Assembly: GCF_003702045.1 (NCBI RefSeq)
Contig: NZ_RBTP01000048.1
Span: 1-64,000 of the forward strand
From: Pseudomonas viridiflava
GTDB taxonomy: Bacteria > Pseudomonadota > Gammaproteobacteria > Pseudomonadales > Pseudomonadaceae
Reading direction: 5' to 3'
DNA: 64,000 nucleotides
The notes below the pieces were generated by a model. That model was not told the origin of the DNA. It did not search any database and saw only the letters and a program-made list of their open reading frames with translations. The position numbers and the translations under genes are program-made. Shown piece after piece: positions 45,604-54,294 of this stretch (the stretch's first letter is position 1; each line of letters begins with the position of its first letter).

Positions 45604-47121
45604 ATGAGCACTGCAAAAATCCTCGAGCTGATGCGTCCTTACTGGGGCGATCGCAGTGTCATCGCCAGTTATGTGGGCGGTGAGTTCATCGAAGGCCACG
45701 GCGCGCCGGTCGAAGTGCGCAACGCCCATGACGACAGCCTGTTACTGAGCTTCCCCGATGCCGACGAGTCGCTGGTCGAAAAAGCCGACAGCGCAGCGAA
45801 AGCCGCGCAGGTTCAGTGGTGGGCGTTGACGGCGCAAGCGCGTGGTCGCGCCATGTATCAGGTCGGAAACTTGATTCGCGACGAGTTGGAAAACCTCGCA
45901 CAGATTGAATCCCTGACCGCCAACAAGCCGATTCGCGATGCACGGGTTGAAGTGCTTAAGGTCGCCGAGATGTTCGAGTACTACGCCGGTTGGGCAGACA
46001 AGCTGCACGGCGAGATCATTCCGGTGCCCACCACGCACCTCAACTACGTCACCTATGAACCGCTGGGCACCGTGCTGCAGATCACCCCGTGGAACGCGCC
46101 GATTTTTACCTGCGGCTGGCAGATCGCTCCGGCGATTGCGGCGGGCAACGCTGTCATCCTCAAACCTTCGGAACTGACGCCCCTGAGTTCCCTGATGGTC
46201 GGCGTGCTGATCGAACGGGCCGGGATTCCAAAAGGGCTGGTCAATGTGATCGCCGGCTTCGGCCATTCCATCGGCCAGGCGTTCATCGCCAAGGCCGATA
46301 TCCGCAAAGTCGTGTTCGTCGGCTCGCCTGCCACCGGCCGCCATATCGCGGTCGCGGCGGCGCAGCGCTGCATTCCGGCAGTCCTGGAACTGGGCGGCAA
46401 ATCGGCCAACATCGTCTTCGAAGATGCCGATCTGGACGTCGCCCTGCGCGGAGCCCAGGCGGCGATTTTCTCCGGTGCAGGGCAGAGCTGCGTGTCAGGT
46501 TCGCGTCTGCTGGTGCAGGAATCGATCTTCGAAAAATTCACCAACGCGCTGGCCACCGCTGCAACCCAATTCAAGGTCGGCGACCCGAGCGACCCGCAAA
46601 CCCAGATCGGTCCGATCAACAATGCCAAACAATACAGTCACGTGAAAACGATGGTCGAACGTGCCTTGAAAGACGGCGCCAGACTGGTCGGTCAGCACGC
46701 AGACCCCATTCCTGCCAAACCCGGTTACTACATCAATCCGACCGTGCTGGCAGGCACCAACGACCTGTACTGCGCTCAGGAAGAAATCTTCGGCCCGGTG
46801 GTCGTGGCCATTCCTTTCAAGGACGAAGAAGACGCGATCCGCATCGCCAACGACAGCCGTTTCGGCCTGGCGGGCGGCGTCTGGACGCGCGACGTGGGCC
46901 GTGCGCACCGTGTGGCGAAACAGGTGCGTGCCGGTACGTTCTGGGTCAACGGCTACAAGACCATTCACGTCAGCTCGCCCTTTGGCGGCTACGGTGAAAG
47001 CGGCTATGGTCGTTCTTCAGGGCTGGACGCGTTGCGCGAATACAGTGAAGTGAAAAGCGTCTGGGTCGAAACCGCCGCCAAACCCGCCGCCAGCTTTGGT
47101 TATGGCGCGAGCCTGGAGTGA
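45604..47121 (+). CDS. aldehyde dehydrogenase
   Basis: A 505-residue NAD(P)-dependent aldehyde dehydrogenase: cofactor loop ITPWNAPIFT, glutamate motif LELGGKSANIV, catalytic Cys in GAGQSCVSGSR, and the C-terminal EIFGPVV and SPFGGYGESGYGR. ATG 45604 has GGAGA upstream and follows the dehydrogenase stop by 3 nt. Likely oxidises the semialdehyde made by the previous enzyme to an acid. The closest annotation class is betaine/5-carboxymethyl-2-hydroxymuconate semialdehyde-type, but the real substrate is unknown. Confidence 0.9.
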   Translation: MSTAKILELMRPYWGDRSVIASYVGGEFIEGHGAPVEVRNAHDDSLLLSFPDADESLVEKADSAAKAAQVQWWALTAQARGRAMYQVGNLIRDELENLAQIESLTANKPIRDARVEVLKVAEMFEYYAGWADKLHGEIIPVPTTHLNYVTYEPLGTVLQITPWNAPIFTCGWQIAPAIAAGNAVILKPSELTPLSSLMVGVLIERAGIPKGLVNVIAGFGHSIGQAFIAKADIRKVVFVGSPATGRHIAVAAAQRCIPAVLELGGKSANIVFEDADLDVALRGAQAAIFSGAGQSCVSGSRLLVQESIFEKFTNALATAATQFKVGDPSDPQTQIGPINNAKQYSHVKTMVERALKDGARLVGQHADPIPAKPGYYINPTVLAGTNDLYCAQEEIFGPVVVAIPFKDEEDAIRIANDSRFGLAGGVWTRDVGRAHRVAKQVRAGTFWVNGYKTIHVSSPFGGYGESGYGRSSGLDALREYSEVKSVWVETAAKPAASFGYGASLE

Positions 47122-47126
47122 TTGAC

Positions 47127-48284
47127 ATGACTATTTCCAAAACACTGATAGAAGAAGCCACCGCTTGGCGCCGCACGATTCATGCAGCCCCGGAGCTGGG
47201 CTTTCAGGAACTCAAGACCTCGGACAAGGTGGCTGAGCTGCTGACCATCTTTGGCCTTGAGGTCCATCGGGGTCTGGGTGGAACCGGCGTGGTCGGCACC
47301 CTGCGCACCGGCGAAGGCCCGACCATCGGCATCCGCGCCGACATGGACGCCTTGCCGATTCAGGAGCTGGGCGACAGCGTCCATAAATCGGCGCACAAAG
47401 GTTGCATGCACGCGTGCGGGCACGACGGTCATACCGCTATTCTGCTGGCCACTGCCCAGCATCTGGCCGAAACACGGCGCTTTCGCGGGACGGTGCATTT
47501 CGTCTTTCAGCCCGCAGAGGAAAACCTCGGTGGTGCGCAGCGCATGATCGAGGACGGGCTATTCGAGCGCTTTCCGATGGAAGCCATTTACGGTCTGCAC
47601 AATTGGCCGGGCGTGCCTGCGGGCAAGGTGGTCGTCAATCCGGGGCCGATGATGGCGTCGCTGGACACCTTTGAAATCACCCTGACCGGGAAGGGCAGCC
47701 ACGCCGCCATGCCGGACAAAGGCAACGACCCGATTGTGGCCGCCGCCGAACTGGTGCTGGGTTTGCAGACGATCGTGTCCCGACGCCTGTCGCCGCTGGA
47801 TTCGGCGGTGGTCAGCATCACCCAGTTCAACGCGGGTGAGGCCATCAACGTGCTGCCGGAAACGGCCGTGCTGCGGGGCACGGTTCGTTGCCTGCAAACC
47901 CCGGTGCGCGAGAAGGTCCAGCAGTGGATCGGCGAGTTCGTCGAGCGCCTGCCGATGGCGTTCGGGGTGCGCGGTGAACTGGTCTACAACGTTGGCTATC
48001 CAGTCACCGAAAACCACGTTGAAGCGGCGGCAACGGTTCGTCGTGCCGCGGTTGCCGCCGTCGGTGAAGCCAACGTGCAATGGGGCTGCAACCCGTCAAT
48101 GGCTTCGGAAGACTTCGCCTTCATGCTGCACGCCTGCCCGGGCGCCTACATCTGGATGGGCGTTGACGGTGAGAAGCCTTCGGCAGCGCTGCACAACCCG
48201 TATTACGACTTCAACGATCAGGTGATCGAGCCCGGTGTGAAGGTCTGGACGGCGCTTGTGGAGCAGTGTTTGCCGGTGGCGTGA
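47127..48284 (+). CDS. M20-family amidohydrolase (N-acyl-amino-acid deacylase/hippurate hydrolase type)
   Basis: A 385-residue metallo-amidohydrolase of peptidase family M20D. Metal-site segments: GIRADMDALPIQE, HACGHDGHTAILL, FQPAEENLGGAQ, the lid domain HAAMPDKGNDPI, and the C-terminal MASEDFAFML. Members remove acyl groups from N-acyl amino acids or cysteine conjugates. ATG 47127 follows TGGAGTG, 5 nt after the aldehyde dehydrogenase stop. In this run with a serine acetyltransferase it may act on an N-acyl sulfur or serine derivative (inference). Confidence 0.88.
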   Translation: MTISKTLIEEATAWRRTIHAAPELGFQELKTSDKVAELLTIFGLEVHRGLGGTGVVGTLRTGEGPTIGIRADMDALPIQELGDSVHKSAHKGCMHACGHDGHTAILLATAQHLAETRRFRGTVHFVFQPAEENLGGAQRMIEDGLFERFPMEAIYGLHNWPGVPAGKVVVNPGPMMASLDTFEITLTGKGSHAAMPDKGNDPIVAAAELVLGLQTIVSRRLSPLDSAVVSITQFNAGEAINVLPETAVLRGTVRCLQTPVREKVQQWIGEFVERLPMAFGVRGELVYNVGYPVTENHVEAAATVRRAAVAAVGEANVQWGCNPSMASEDFAFMLHACPGAYIWMGVDGEKPSAALHNPYYDFNDQVIEPGVKVWTALVEQCLPVA

Positions 48285-48341
48285 TCTGAGAGACAGCGCA
48301 GGTCGCTGAGACGGCGCTGTCCTCTCGGCAAACATTGAACG

Positions 48342-48431
48342 GTGGGAGGCGGCTTGCCGGCGATTCATTAATTCAGTCAGACAAATATTCATTACCTGAA
48401 CTGACGCTATCGCCGGCAAGCCGCCTCCTAC
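48342..48431. repeat. REPIN-type inverted repeat pair
   Basis: Arms at 48342-48364 and 48409-48431 are inverted copies of a 23-mer agreeing at 22 of 23 positions; each contains GGCGGCTTGCCGGCGAT, the typical Pseudomonas REP core. The 44-nt centre carries TCAGTCA and TGACG sequences that can extend pairing. It lies 57 nt past the M20 stop and just before the sdaA stop on the opposite strand, where it can also end transcripts. Confidence 0.85.
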
Positions 48432-48484
48432 AACAGAACCCGTCTACTCAATGGTGAGCGGACGACCGGCTGAGCGGTGGCAGA

Positions 48485-49861
48485 TCAACACTCGATCAGA
48501 TTGACCGCCAGCCCGCCACGCGACGTTTCCTTGTACTTGTCGTGCATGTCCGCGCCGGTGTCGCGCATGGTGCGGATGGCGTGGTCGAGCGAGATGAAGT
48601 GCTCGCCGTCGCCACGCAGCGCCATCTGTGCGGCGTTGATCGCCTTCACGGCGGCAATCGCGTTGCGCTCGATGCATGGAACCTGAACCAGCCCGCCGAC
48701 CGGATCGCAGGTCAGTCCCAGGTTGTGCTCCAAACCGATTTCGGCGGCGTTTTCCACCTGTTCCGGAGTCGCCCCGAGAATTTCCGCCAGGCCCGCAGCA
48801 GCCATCGCGCAGGCCGAACCTACCTCGCCCTGGCATCCCACTTCAGCGCCCGAAATCGAAGCGTTTTTCTTGCACAGAATGCCGACAGCGGCGGCACTCA
48901 GGAAAAAGCGCACCACGTCGTCATCGTTGGCCGTGGGTTTGAATTTCATGAAGTAGTGCAGCACAGCGGGCACGATGCCGGCCGCGCCATTGGTAGGCGC
49001 TGTGACCATGCGACCGCCCGCGGCGTTCTCTTCGTTGACCGCCAGCGCGAACAGGTTGACCCACTCCATCGCGCTGAGCGTGGAGCCGATCACGTTCGGG
49101 TTATCCAGGTTTTGCAGGCTCTGATGCAGCCGATAGGCACGACGCCGTACGTTCAGGCCACCGGGCAGAATGCCGGTTTCGACCAGGCCTTTGTTGACGC
49201 ACGCCTGCATGGCAGCCCAGATGACCATGATGCGCGAGCGGATTTCCTCTTCGCTGCGCCAGACCTTTTCATTGGCCATCATCAACTCGGAAATGCTCAG
49301 GCCGTGGGTCTTGCACAGCCTCAGTAATTGCGCGCCGCTGGAAAAGTCGTAAGGCAACACGGTGTCATCCGCATCCAGCACGCCGCTGGCCGCCTGTGCC
49401 GCGTCGATCACGAAGCCGCCGCCCACCGAATAGTAAGTCTGCTCGTACAATTCGCCCGACTTGCCATATGCGCACAGGGTCATGCCATTGGGGTGGTAAG
49501 GCAGGCTCTCATTGAGCAGGCACATGTCACGTTCCCAGACGAACGTGATCGGTTGTTCGCCAGCCAAAAGCAGTTGGCCGTCGGCACGCAGCGCGTCGAT
49601 GCGCTGGTTGACCTGGCTGGGGTCGATCTGGTCAGGCCACTCGCCCATCAATCCCATGACAGTCGCACGATCGCTGCCATGACCGATGCCGGTCGCGGAC
49701 AGAGAACCGTACAATCGCACCTCGATCCGTTCTACGCTGTGCAAACGATCCTGGTTGCGCAGGTCAGTCACGAACAACGCGCCGGCCCGCATGGGCCCGA
49801 CGGTGTGCGAGCTGGACGGCCCGATGCCGATTTTGAACATGTCGAAGACGCTGATGGCCAT
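48485..49861 (-). CDS. sdaA: L-serine ammonia-lyase (Fe-S serine dehydratase)
   Basis: A 458-residue single-chain bacterial-type serine dehydratase. N-terminal [22 protein letters not shown], the central [21 protein letters not shown], and the [4Fe-4S] cysteines in [30 protein letters not shown] and GLTCDPVGG. It converts L-serine to pyruvate and ammonia. ATG 49861 is preceded by AAGGA 8 nt away; a GTG just before it is less likely. Divergent from a GcvA-like LysR regulator with a LysR dyad between them. The neighbouring cysE also uses serine. Confidence 0.92.
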   Translation of the reverse strand: MAISVFDMFKIGIGPSSSHTVGPMRAGALFVTDLRNQDRLHSVERIEVRLYGSLSATGIGHGSDRATVMGLMGEWPDQIDPSQVNQRIDALRADGQLLLAGEQPITFVWERDMCLLNESLPYHPNGMTLCAYGKSGELYEQTYYSVGGGFVIDAAQAASGVLDADDTVLPYDFSSGAQLLRLCKTHGLSISELMMANEKVWRSEEEIRSRIMVIWAAMQACVNKGLVETGILPGGLNVRRRAYRLHQSLQNLDNPNVIGSTLSAMEWVNLFALAVNEENAAGGRMVTAPTNGAAGIVPAVLHYFMKFKPTANDDDVVRFFLSAAAVGILCKKNASISGAEVGCQGEVGSACAMAAAGLAEILGATPEQVENAAEIGLEHNLGLTCDPVGGLVQVPCIERNAIAAVKAINAAQMALRGDGEHFISLDHAIRTMRDTGADMHDKYKETSRGGLAVNLIEC

Positions 49862-49937
49862 CACGGAGGTCCTTCAAGTGAGATGATGCGGGGGCGTTAA
49901 CGACGCCCTCTTTCTGGTCTTTATCTTTGGCTTCAAG

Positions 49938-49950
49938 TGTCGAAACGACA
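49938..49950. promoter_or_regulatory. LysR-type T-N11-A dyad
   Basis: TGTCG-AAA-CGACA, a perfect 13-bp T-N11-A palindrome 40 bp before the LysR start and about 76 bp before the sdaA start on the other strand. A likely site for the GcvA-like regulator. Confidence 0.5.
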
Positions 49951-49989
49951 AACGATTGTTCCTATGCAACGCTTTAGCGGAACTCTTCA

Positions 49990-50895
49990 ATGAGCAGAAT
50001 TTTCAACGCACAGATGCACGCCTGGTTACAGGTCTTCGCCTGTGCAGCACGACATCTTTCCTTCACGCGCTGCGCCGAGGAGTTGCACGTCACGCCGGGC
50101 GCGATCAGCCAGCAGATGCGCCAGCTCGAAGAACGACTGGGGTTTGCGCTGTTCCATCGGGTCGGGCGCGGCCTTGAGCTGACCGCCGAAGGGCAGCGTC
50201 TTGCGGTGGTCGCCAACGAGGTGCAGAGCCGTATCAGTGAAGAGCTGCGCCTGCTGTATTCCGGGCGCATCGGTGGGGTGTTCAAGCTGCGCTGCATCCC
50301 GTCGTTTCTCAGCAAATGGCTGATGCCGCGCCTGCCTCGCTTACAGGAAGCGTTTCCGGACATTCAGTTGCGGATCATCGCCGAAGACAGCAGCGGTTCA
50401 TTACGCGATGACGACTTCGACCTGGCCATCGACCTGAACGACGGCAGCTACCCTGGCCTGTCGACCACGCCGTTGCTGGAGGAAGAGCTGTTTGCGGTCT
50501 GCTCGCCCAAACTGCTGGAAGGCAAGCCGCCGCTGGATACGCCCAGCCAGTTGGTGCATTTTCCGTTGTTGCACGACATCACTGCCTGGCGTGACAGTTA
50601 TGAATACGCTGAGTGGGAGTTCTATCTGACCGCAATTGGTGCCGATGGCATCGACGTGCGCCGGGGCCACACCTTCAACCGCAACCACCTGACCATCGAC
50701 GCGGCCCGTATGGGCATGGGCGTGGCCATCGCCCGCAAGGCGCTGATCACCGATGAACTTGAACAGGGCTCGCTGATCGTGCCGTTCGGGCATCCGATCA
50801 AGGCCCGCAAGAAATACGTCCTGGCCTACCGCGAAGGCGCCCTCAACACCCCGGCACGCCGGGCGGTGCATGACTGGCTGGTGAATGAGGCGTGA
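49990..50895 (+). CDS. GcvA-like LysR-family regulator
   Basis: A 301-residue LysR regulator: HTH SFTRCAEELHVTPGAISQQMRQLEERLG (about residues 23-50, the GcvA/TrpI-type helix) and a substrate-binding-like domain. Divergent from sdaA, so control of serine dehydratase by serine or glycine is plausible. It ends just before a repeat cluster. Confidence 0.87.
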   Translation: MSRIFNAQMHAWLQVFACAARHLSFTRCAEELHVTPGAISQQMRQLEERLGFALFHRVGRGLELTAEGQRLAVVANEVQSRISEELRLLYSGRIGGVFKLRCIPSFLSKWLMPRLPRLQEAFPDIQLRIIAEDSSGSLRDDDFDLAIDLNDGSYPGLSTTPLLEEELFAVCSPKLLEGKPPLDTPSQLVHFPLLHDITAWRDSYEYAEWEFYLTAIGADGIDVRRGHTFNRNHLTIDAARMGMGVAIARKALITDELEQGSLIVPFGHPIKARKKYVLAYREGALNTPARRAVHDWLVNEA

Positions 50896-50917
50896 AGAGA
50901 GAGTGCTCAGCGCGCCT

Positions 50918-51066
50918 GATCGTGCCCATGCTCCGCGCTCGTCCCCTCAACATTGATCGTGCCCATCGCTCCGCGTGGGCATGCATCCCGTGAAGCCCTG
51001 CGCCACATTCGAGAGCGGACGCGGAGCGTCCTGGGAGGTATTCCCACGCTGGAGCATGGGAACGAT
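50918..51066. repeat. double-hairpin repeat, copy 2 (opposed units)
   Basis: Left: two tandem partial units, GATCGTGCCCATGCTCCGCG at 50918-50937 and a 29-bp unit at 50955-50983. Right: an oppositely oriented unit at 51017-51066, GGACGCGGAGCGTCC followed by TTCCCACGC-tgga-GCATGGGAA. The 29-bp unit is the exact inverted copy of 52760-52788. The repeat fills the gap between the LysR and DUF3100 stop codons and may act as terminator. Confidence 0.75.
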
Positions 51067-51082
51067 CAGCGATAGCCATCAA

Positions 51083-52411
51083 TCAATGAAACAGCTCGGC
51101 GATCAGGACTGCGCCAATGAAGGTGCCGAAGTTGGCCAGAAACGACACCAGCACGATCCGCCAGCCCAGGCGGCGAAACGCCGGGAGGTCCTTGGCAATC
51201 GACAGACCGGCGAAGGTCAGCATCGGCGTGATCACGGCCAGCATGTTGATCGAACTGGTCAGGCGCGCAATCTCCGCTGCCCACGGACAGGCCGGGGAGG
51301 TCAGGAACATCGCCACCAGCGACACCATGCACACTGCCGGAATCTTGCGACGAATCAGGCTGCACAGTGCTTCGCCGACGAAGGCGCAGAAGATCATGAT
51401 GCCGATGCCGGTGAACGCATCGGCGGACAGTGTCTTGTAGCCGACATAGTTGGCGATCAAGGCCAGCGCACCCGCGACCAGCCACGCACTGACCTTGCCC
51501 GACCAGCACAGCTCAGGCACTTCGAGCGACACATCGCTGTGACGCAGACCTTCATCGGTGATGGAGGCCTTGGTCGTGCGGCCGATCAGCGGTTCGAGTA
51601 CCCGATAGCCCCAGACCGCCAGCGGCAGTGAGATGAACAGCGTGAAGTAGGTGCCAATGGTGGTGGTGATCAGGTTCGACGCCGCCGCCAGGGTCATGAC
51701 TTCCTTGGCCACTTCCGGGGTTTGCTGAGCCGCAATCGCGCCCGCAGCGGCCGCCATCATGCTGCCCGATCCGATGCCGGAACCCATTGCCAGCGAGTTG
51801 GGATGGAAAATGTTCAGGCTGGCGATGAAACCGGCCACGACGGCAATGAACAGCGCACCGAACAAGGTGCCGGTCAGGTACTCGGCAAGCACGCCGCGTC
51901 CTTCCGGGGAGTCCATGCCGTAACGCTCGCCAATGATCGCCAGGCTGGGTTCGCGGCCCACCGAAAAGGTCGCGCCAATCGCTTCACGTTTGATGCCCAG
52001 CATCAGCGCCACCGGCAGGCCCAGCATGACCGTGCCGACAAAATGCCCGAACTCCTGAAACACCAACGCCCAGCCTGAAGCGAACACCACCGGCAGCGAA
52101 CCACCGACGACCAGACCAAGCTTGGCGATGAAAATCAGCAGGGCAGGTTGCAGGATCGAAGCAGAGCGCAGTTGCGTGCCGTGGTCGATACCGATTGTGC
52201 CCGGCAGGCGGCGGCTGGCGATACCGACCATCGCGCCCAGCAGCAAGGCCCAGACCATCGGCAGCAGAACCACCTTGCCCGGGCCGAGCGGAATGCTGAT
52301 GGCACCAATGGCTTCGGCAATGACGAGGATGACGGCGGCCCAGACATACAGCTTCACCGTCGAAGAAACGGCCTGCTTGTCGCCCACGACGGTGGCGTGT
52401 GAGTTTTGCAT
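51083..52411 (-). CDS. DUF3100 polytopic membrane protein
   Basis: A 442-residue integral inner-membrane protein with about 11-12 hydrophobic helices, of the DUF3100 family. Seen: a Gly/Met/Ala-rich stretch SGIGSGSMMAAAAGAIAA (about residue 230), a cytoplasmic-type loop GIKREAIGATFSVGREPSLAIIGERYG, and a C-terminal AVLIAELFH. The two-fold repeated hydrophobic architecture suggests a carrier, but no substrate is established. ATG 52411 follows AAGGGGATC. Neighbours (sdaA, LysR, M20 deacylase) hint at an amino-acid-derived substrate (inference). Confidence 0.8.
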   Translation of the reverse strand: MQNSHATVVGDKQAVSSTVKLYVWAAVILVIAEAIGAISIPLGPGKVVLLPMVWALLLGAMVGIASRRLPGTIGIDHGTQLRSASILQPALLIFIAKLGLVVGGSLPVVFASGWALVFQEFGHFVGTVMLGLPVALMLGIKREAIGATFSVGREPSLAIIGERYGMDSPEGRGVLAEYLTGTLFGALFIAVVAGFIASLNIFHPNSLAMGSGIGSGSMMAAAAGAIAAQQTPEVAKEVMTLAAASNLITTTIGTYFTLFISLPLAVWGYRVLEPLIGRTTKASITDEGLRHSDVSLEVPELCWSGKVSAWLVAGALALIANYVGYKTLSADAFTGIGIMIFCAFVGEALCSLIRRKIPAVCMVSLVAMFLTSPACPWAAEIARLTSSINMLAVITPMLTFAGLSIAKDLPAFRRLGWRIVLVSFLANFGTFIGAVLIAELFH

Positions 52412-52736
52412 GATGATCCCCTTGCCTGCTGAATGACCTTTTAAAGGCCTTATCAATCGTTATTCTGTTTTTTCAGGTAGGCGCAGCGACGCGCCAGGGC
52501 AGCGTTTGAAGTCCATGAAGTCATGGAGGCCGTTGTCGGGCCAGGTATTTTTATGAAGCCCGCAATCACTGGGCCCAGGCTGCTTCGAGCCTTGCGAAAG
52601 CAACAAATGATGCCCTCTCGCCATCGCAGTATGCATAGCCGTAGGTTGCACACCAATATTGCGGATTTTATTTATCGTTGCGTTAAAGAGAACACTGGAG
52701 GGGGGCTGGTTGGGGAAGTTTTTACAGGGCAGGAAT
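52412..52736. other. gene-free gap
   Basis: About 325 bp upstream of the DUF3100 gene. It should hold that gene's promoter. Open frames in this stretch lack ribosome-binding sites, and I see no RNA gene. Confidence 0.4.
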
Positions 52737-52853
52737 GTGACGCAGAGCGTCACGAGCAGCATGCCCACGCGGAGCGATGGGCACGATCATACGGCGTGAA
52801 GATGATCGTTCCCATGCTCTGCGTGGTAATGCTTCTCAGGACGCTCCGCGTCC
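52737..52853. repeat. double-hairpin repeat, copy 3 (head-to-head pair)
   Basis: Left unit: GTGACGC-aga-GCGTCAC (52737-52753) then CATGCCCACGC...GGGCACGATC (52760-52788). Right unit, inverted: GATCGTTCCCATGC (52804 on) then GGACGC-tcc-GCGTCC (52839-52853). The two face each other about a centre near 52796 (ATCAT/ATGAT). This is the most complete copy of the family in the window and sits between the DUF3100 promoter region and the hglS stop. Confidence 0.8.
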
Positions 52854-52865
52854 GCTTTTGGCGGC

Positions 52866-54248
52866 TTACAGGCCGAGCATCGTCATGCACTCTTTCAGCG
52901 ACCTGCGTTCGGTTTCGGCATACAGCTTCAACTCGTCGAGCGTGTTGCGGCCCAGCGCGTGCTGGAAATCTTCCTGATTCGAGCTGATCGCATAAAGCGT
53001 CTGGGCGTTGTCGCCCAGGTTGGACTGGAAAATGCCCGCCGCACTGACCGGCAGGAAGTCTTCGTAGACCAAAGGTTCGAAGCGCACGTGACCCGTCTGA
53101 ATCAACTGCTCCAGGCTCACGCCAGCATCGACAAGGGCCGCAAGGCCTTGCTCGGTCGGGAAATAGCGAAAGTAAGCCAGACCCTCAGCACGCATCTCGC
53201 CGTAGCTGTCGGGAAACGCCTGAAAGGTTTTCTCCATCAGGGCCTCGTAGCGCGTCGCGTTGCCTTCATGGGGGAATTCGCCCAACTCATCGCGTGCCGC
53301 GTTCAGCAACTGGTCGTACAGCGCACGACCCTTGGGCGTCAGCGCGGCGCCTCGCTGTTCTATTTCGCCGAAGCGGGCCGAGTGGCTGCCTGACTCGTTG
53401 GCCCCTTGGCCGACGAAGCTGATGGGTTCTTCCAGCGCTTTGAAGCTGGTCTGGCGCAGCAGAATCGGGCAGCGACGGCGCGGCGGGCCTTCGACCACGG
53501 CCTTGGGCGTGATGCCTTTGCCGGGCATACCGGACTGCACGGCGTCGATGTCCAGGGTGCGCGGCGTCAGGTGATTGATGTGAGGACCCCGGAACGCCAC
53601 CACATCAGCGATCAGACGGTGCTGAGCGTTGAGCTTTTTGTAGTCCTCCAGCGAGACCGTGGCCGTGTTGTGCCAGCGGAAGGTTTCCAGCGCCTGCTGA
53701 ATGAACTCGGCTGCATCCGCTTCGTCCAGGCCGCCGTTTTGCTCATGCTTCTTTATCAGCTCAAGCGCCTTCGCCGTAAAGATCTGACGCTTGGCGAGTA
53801 CTTGGCTGGCAAACGCACGCAGGCTGTCGCTCTCGATCAGTTCAAGGCGTAGCAGCGAGGTAAAGACGCGAAACGGACTGACCTGCAATGCGCTTTCATG
53901 CACAGCACGAAAGGCTGTCGAATGCACCGGCACGCCAGCCGACGTCAAGTCGTAATAACCCACAGGTTCCATGCCCATGACTGCGAACAGGCGGGCGAGG
54001 GTGGCCAGTTCCAGTGCGGTGCCGACCCGAATCGCGCCGTGGCGCTCCATGTCCAGACGCTGGATTTCGCCCGTCTGCTTCAGGCTGTCTCGCATGCTGC
54101 TGTCGCGATTCAACATTTGGTCGTTGACCTCGCTCACCAGCGCCATGAGCGTGCCGTACAGCGGGACTTCTTCCTTGTACATGTGGGACATGGCGCGAGA
54201 AAAACCGGCGCGGATGTCGTCGGGGTTGGCAAAGTGTGCGTTGCTCAT
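52866..54248 (-). CDS. hglS: 2-oxoadipate dioxygenase/decarboxylase (HglS, DUF1338)
   Basis: A 460-residue Fe(II) enzyme of the DUF1338/VOC-like family. Seen: VPLYGTLMALVSEVN, the metal-site His in RHGAIRVGTALEL, VAFRGPHINHLTPRTLDID, and the Glu-containing PVVYED/FVPLVYEDFLP segment (here FEPLVYEDFLPVSAAG). In P. putida this enzyme converts 2-oxoadipate to D-2-hydroxyglutarate with O2 in lysine catabolism. I use ATG 54248, with GGAGAG 9 nt upstream; ATG 54290 lacks one. It lies 46 bp after the class III aminotransferase on the same strand; together they take 2-aminoadipate to 2-hydroxyglutarate. Confidence 0.88.
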   Translation of the reverse strand: MSNAHFANPDDIRAGFSRAMSHMYKEEVPLYGTLMALVSEVNDQMLNRDSSMRDSLKQTGEIQRLDMERHGAIRVGTALELATLARLFAVMGMEPVGYYDLTSAGVPVHSTAFRAVHESALQVSPFRVFTSLLRLELIESDSLRAFASQVLAKRQIFTAKALELIKKHEQNGGLDEADAAEFIQQALETFRWHNTATVSLEDYKKLNAQHRLIADVVAFRGPHINHLTPRTLDIDAVQSGMPGKGITPKAVVEGPPRRRCPILLRQTSFKALEEPISFVGQGANESGSHSARFGEIEQRGAALTPKGRALYDQLLNAARDELGEFPHEGNATRYEALMEKTFQAFPDSYGEMRAEGLAYFRYFPTEQGLAALVDAGVSLEQLIQTGHVRFEPLVYEDFLPVSAAGIFQSNLGDNAQTLYAISSNQEDFQHALGRNTLDELKLYAETERRSLKECMTMLGL

Positions 54249-54294
54249 CAGGGGCATCTCTCCGTGCTCTTCCCGGTCGTTATCAGTCATTAAA

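Noticed and set aside
48444..48836. Minus-strand frame overlapping sdaA
   Set aside because: Shadow of the serine dehydratase gene, whose Fe-S Cys motifs are in the other frame.
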